Shown one piece after another: positions 1 through 6,536 of a DNA stretch of 6,536 nt. The notes under the pieces were generated by a model that saw nothing but the letters and a program-made list of their open reading frames with translations, made no database searches and was not told the DNA's origin. The stretch spans positions 1 to 6,536 of the forward strand of contig VBNP01000251.1 in NCBI GenBank assembly GCA_005877965.1, given 5' to 3'. The position numbers were made by a program, and so were the translations under genes. Every line of letters starts with the position of its first letter. The stretch's first letter is position 1. The stretch comes from Gammaproteobacteria bacterium (lineage in GTDB: Bacteria; Pseudomonadota; Gammaproteobacteria; Steroidobacterales; Steroidobacteraceae).

Positions 1-911
1 GAATGATAATCGCGTTCGGAGGCGACCTGGCGGCGGAGCGTTCCGAGCAACCGGGAGAGCTGGGCCTGCAGGGCGACATTTTCGAAAAGCAGGACCGCGA
101 GCACGAAACTGGCGGCGCAGAGCCCGTAAATGCGCCCGGCATAAAAGCCCAGATCGAATCTGGCTGCGTTCAACACGCCGGACAACGCGATGTCGAACAG
201 CCAGGCACACATCACCACCATGAGCCAGACGTCGAGCACGGAATGTGGCCGCCGAAACCAGAGGACCACGAGTGCCGCAAAGCTGAGAAACAGCAACGTC
301 GACAGAATGCCGATCAGGATTGGCGTAAAACTTCCGCCGCTGGCGCTGAGCAGCGTCGGCAAGATGCCGTGCTTGGCCGTGACGATCCAGGTCGCGATCG
401 ACATCGCGGCGGCGACTGCGATGCTGCTGCCCAGGATTGCCCGGCCGGCCGATCCCTTTATTTTGACGCCGCCATCGCTGTCCTTGAGCAATGCATAGCC
501 AAGTACGACAAGCGGGAACACGCCATGCCAGATCTGGTAAAGCCAGGCGGTTGTCTGCGGACCGGCACCGAGCAGCCCGGTCGGCGCAAACAGGCCCGGA
601 AAGGAGAGGGCATGGACGATCGCGGCGATGGCGCTGAACAGATAGCCGCTCGCGAGCAGCAGCAGCGCCCGCGACCGCAATATCGTGAACTGCGAATACA
701 GCAGGACCGCAGTGATCAGGTCATTGATCGCGAGCGCGGACTGGTAGCTCGCAATGAACGCCGGCATTGGCGCGAGCTGCACCGTGGCAACGACCGCCGC
801 ACAGACGAACAGGACCGTGGAGATGCCAATGACCGCGAGCGCGACCACGTAATCGCTGCCGGTGGCGGGCATGGTCGACAGGAAGAAATTGCGATCGTTG
901 TTCGTCGGCAT
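1..911 (-). CDS. MASE4-type membrane sensor protein, N-terminal part (runs off left edge)
   Basis: The minus-strand frame is open from ATG at 911 to the window edge and gives 303 residues without a stop. The N-terminus has the segment FFLSTMPATGSD, followed by about eight hydrophobic stretches (roughly residues 22-42, 58-78, 83-104, 123-142, 158-178, 197-217, 226-246 and 256-276). This layout fits the MASE4 family of integral-membrane sensor domains, which are usually joined to a histidine kinase or diguanylate cyclase. After the last membrane segment the chain becomes charged and helical (LRRQVASERDYH), as expected for a linker into a cytoplasmic output domain. That domain is outside the window; PAS plus histidine kinase is my guess, GGDEF the alternative. 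The start is uncertain. ATG 911 has a weak GGAA upstream. In-frame ATGs at 971 (with AGGGA upstream) and 995 would add 20 or 28 hydrophilic residues. I prefer 911 because it puts the conserved FFLST segment close to the N-terminus. The ligand is unknown. The 266-base gap to the gene upstream suggests separate transcription. Confidence 0.8.
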   Translation of the reverse strand, partial: MPTNNDRNFFLSTMPATGSDYVVALAVIGISTVLFVCAAVVATVQLAPMPAFIASYQSALAINDLITAVLLYSQFTILRSRALLLLASGYLFSAIAAIVHALSFPGLFAPTGLLGAGPQTTAWLYQIWHGVFPLVVLGYALLKDSDGGVKIKGSAGRAILGSSIAVAAAMSIATWIVTAKHGILPTLLSASGGSFTPILIGILSTLLFLSFAALVVLWFRRPHSVLDVWLMVVMCAWLFDIALSGVLNAARFDLGFYAGRIYGLCAASFVLAVLLFENVALQAQLSRLLGTLRRQVASERDYH

Positions 912-1177
912 TTCTGTTCCACGCCAACCGGCGTCTCTCGCGCCATCCGGTCCGCCTCGGATGGGAACCATATCCCATCCCTGGAACCGGACCATTTAGC
1001 CGATATGCTGAAACTCAACTGGAGGAACCACAGCCGCTGCGGTGCCATTGACGGATTCCGGGAAATCAACTCAAGGTTACATACATACCAACTAGCTGCT
1101 CGGTGCGATCGACGCGGTTCGCGCTGGGCACGCTGCCGGAGGTGCAGCCGTCGCGTAGCGCGATTTTTCGCGTCCGC
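912..1177. other. Intergenic region between the HWE kinase gene and the MASE4 gene
   Basis: This gap contains no convincing gene. Overlapping short reading frames on both strands are arginine- and serine-rich, typical of shadow frames in GC-rich DNA. On the minus strand the stretch 1004-1090 is less GC-rich than its surroundings and contains TTGAGTT twice (1074-1068 and 1018-1012). That is the most plausible promoter area for the MASE4 gene, but I found no good -35/-10 pair at standard spacing. A perfect inverted repeat lies at 959-980 and is listed separately. No terminator with a U-tract was found after the HWE kinase stop codon. Confidence 0.5.
959..980 (-). promoter_or_regulatory. Perfect 8-base inverted repeat upstream of the MASE4 gene
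   Basis: The arms GGATGGGA (959-966) and TCCCATCC (973-980) are exact reverse complements separated by 6 bases. The element lies 47 bases upstream of the preferred ATG at 911. It overlaps the alternative ATG at 971 together with the AGGGA that would serve as its ribosome binding site. As DNA it could be a dimeric repressor or activator operator. As RNA it could form a hairpin in the leader that hides the 971 start. No regulator is recognised, so the role is inferred from symmetry and position only. Confidence 0.4.
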
Positions 1178-2686
1178 TCAAGCGTCGGCCGAACGCGCGG
1201 CGCGTTCCCCCCGCGGTCTTTCAATGGAAGTATCGCGATGCTGACTTCGTTCCTGCGTGGCGGCGCGTGGCGACAGCGGCACCGAAAGACGGCACAGCAG
1301 GCCTTCGGGGCGCCAGTCGAATTCGGCCTGACCGCCAAGCTGCGACTCGATGCTGGCGATCACGCTTCGTGTGCCAAATCCACGTGACGTCGGTTCCTGG
1401 ACCGGCGGTCCTCCGGTCTCTTCCCATGCCAACCGCAACAGACCCGTCTCGCTTCCCCACTCGATCGACAGGTGGCCTGCCTGCGTCGACAGCGCGCCAT
1501 ACTTGGCCGAATTGGTAACGAGCTCATGCAGCGCCAGCGCCAGCGTCTGCGCGGTGGTCGGCTGCAATTGAATCTCCGGTCCCGCGAGCGCGATCTGGTT
1601 GCCGTTGGAGTAGGGGGCAAGCTCTTCGTCGACCAGCCGTCTGATCTCCGCGCCCTGCCAGCTCGACAGCGAGAGCACGGTGTGGACGCGCGCCAGCGCG
1701 TTGATCCGTCCTTCCACCGACTGGACGTAGGCCTTGACGTCATCGCCGCGCGTAAGCCGCACGATGGATTGCGCCAACGCCAACGCGTTCTTGGCGCGAT
1801 GATCGACTTCCCGCGCCAGCAGGCTCTGGCGCTCCTCGGCATGCTTGCGCTCGGTGATGTCGACGGTGACGCCGGAGACGCGCACGACGCGGCCAGCCCT
1901 GTCATGAGTTGCGGCCGCCGTGCCGACGCACCAGCGCATCTCGCCGTCGGGGCGGATGATACGAAACTCGGCTTCGTAGGATTTCGCGCCCTTGGCGAAC
2001 TGGGCGAGCGCCTTGCGCTGTTCATCGATATCGTCGGGATGCAGCAGCGCCTGGATGTTGACGGGGGTCACCACAAAACTTTTCGGGTCGACGCCGAGGA
2101 TCTGATACTGGCCTTCATCCCACATCCAGTCGCCGTTGACCCAGTCCCAGTCCCACGAACCCATCTTGCCGGCGGCGATCGCGAGGCTGCGGCGCTGCTC
2201 GCTTTCCACAAGCCGCGCGTTCGATTGCTCCAGCTCGGCGGTACGGGCGCGGACGCGATCCTCAAGCTCGGCGTTGAGCCGCTCGAGCTGCCGGGTCTTG
2301 CGATAGAGTTCCGCGAACACCTTGATCTTGGCGCGCAGCACCTCCGGAACCACGGGCACCGGAACATAGTCGACCGCGCCCATCTCGTAGCCGCGCAGGC
2401 GATCGATGTCGCTGACCTGGATCGCCGAGATGAAAATCATCGCCGTCTTCTGGAAGCGCGGATGCTCGCGGATCATCGCCGCGAGTTCGAACCCGTCGAG
2501 CTCAGGCATGCAGACATCGACCAGGATGACGGCGACTTCGTTCTTCAGCAGATATTCCAGCGCCTCGCGGCCCGATGAGGCCACGACGAGGTTTTCGCCG
2601 AGTTCCTTGAGGATGACCTCATAGGCCAGCAGCTTGGCCGGCTGATCGTCGACCAGAAGAATGTTGACCTTCTCGTGGTCCATCAT
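1178..2686 (-). CDS. Receiver-PAS-HWE sensor histidine kinase
   Basis: This is a soluble 502-residue protein. Residues 8-122 form a response-regulator receiver with acidic pocket D13-D14, phospho-acceptor D57 (LVDVCMPELDG) and S87. The conserved lysine of the last strand is replaced by valine (V110 in DYVPVPV). A charged coiled coil (about 123-165) leads into a tryptophan-rich PAS domain (about 165-282) that ends in DITERK. The kinase core follows. H296 in REVDHRAKN is the predicted autophosphorylation site. HELVTNSAKYGAL (387-399) is the N-box with the family-defining histidine H387. WEE (421-423) is the WxE motif, and GFGTRSVI (436-443) is the glycine box. These are the hallmarks of the HWE family, common in Alphaproteobacteria. 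There is no membrane segment, so input probably arrives through the receiver and the PAS domain. The start at 2686 (a second ATG follows at 2683) lies 13 bases after the stop of the hybrid kinase gene, suggesting co-transcription and perhaps translational coupling; no strong Shine-Dalgarno is visible. An open frame extends up to ATG 2797, but it would overlap the upstream gene and precedes the receiver fold. The C-terminal 30 residues are polar and arginine-rich, probably disordered. Confidence 0.93.
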   Translation of the reverse strand: MMDHEKVNILLVDDQPAKLLAYEVILKELGENLVVASSGREALEYLLKNEVAVILVDVCMPELDGFELAAMIREHPRFQKTAMIFISAIQVSDIDRLRGYEMGAVDYVPVPVVPEVLRAKIKVFAELYRKTRQLERLNAELEDRVRARTAELEQSNARLVESEQRRSLAIAAGKMGSWDWDWVNGDWMWDEGQYQILGVDPKSFVVTPVNIQALLHPDDIDEQRKALAQFAKGAKSYEAEFRIIRPDGEMRWCVGTAAATHDRAGRVVRVSGVTVDITERKHAEERQSLLAREVDHRAKNALALAQSIVRLTRGDDVKAYVQSVEGRINALARVHTVLSLSSWQGAEIRRLVDEELAPYSNGNQIALAGPEIQLQPTTAQTLALALHELVTNSAKYGALSTQAGHLSIEWGSETGLLRLAWEETGGPPVQEPTSRGFGTRSVIASIESQLGGQAEFDWRPEGLLCRLSVPLSPRAATQERSQHRDTSIERPRGERAARSADA

Positions 2687-2699
2687 GTGTTCATGCCGA

Positions 2700-6536
<3,837 letters not shown>

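Noticed and set aside
1046..1074. Possible sigma-70 promoter with TTGAGT at 1074-1069 on the minus strand
   Set aside because: At 16-17 base spacing the downstream hexamer (GTCAAT or TCAATG) matches the -10 consensus poorly, so I do not call a promoter.
1151..1172. Short inverted repeats (TCGCG-TAG-CGCGA and CGCGA-TTTT-TCGCG) just after the HWE kinase stop codon
   Set aside because: The stems are only 5 bases, overlap one another and are not followed by a T-tract on the minus strand, so they do not support an intrinsic terminator.
3..1244. A 413-codon open frame on the plus strand at the left edge
   Set aside because: It is antisense to the clearly membrane-spanning MASE4-type frame, is composed mostly of R, D, E, Q and H, and continues across the intergenic gap without any recognisable domain.
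1472..2578. A 368-codon open frame on the plus strand
   Set aside because: It lies fully antisense to the receiver-PAS-HWE kinase, whose motifs are intact, and has no recognisable fold.

Overview
The window is a high-GC stretch with all recognisable genes on the minus strand. Base composition, codon use and the protein families suggest an alphaproteobacterium, most likely of the Bradyrhizobium/Rhodopseudomonas group (inference from family resemblance, not from a search). It holds parts of three signal-transduction genes and no RNA gene, mobile element, CRISPR array or convincing terminator.

In transcription order, the first gene (2700 to the right edge) is a very large hybrid histidine kinase that enters the window already inside a series of tandem HAMP repeats. 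It then has a GAF domain, a coiled coil, a HisKA/HATPase_c kinase core and three receiver domains. Its true start lies beyond the window. Thirteen bases after its stop, a second gene (1178-2686) encodes a soluble receiver-PAS-HWE histidine kinase. The tight spacing suggests an operon, and the pair looks like a multi-step relay in which the hybrid kinase could feed the receiver of the HWE kinase.

A 266-base gap (912-1177) follows. It contains a perfect 8-base inverted repeat and no recognised gene. The third gene (from 911 off the left edge) encodes an N-terminal multi-pass membrane sensor region of the MASE4 type, whose output domain is outside the window.

The most notable structure is the poly-HAMP array: 92-residue (276-base) units that alternate in an A-B-A-B pattern, giving a 552-base higher-order period. 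I do not see a clearly novel system. The architectures belong to known families, but the pairing, the alternating array, the receiver without its usual lysine and the hairpin before the MASE4 gene are worth checking.
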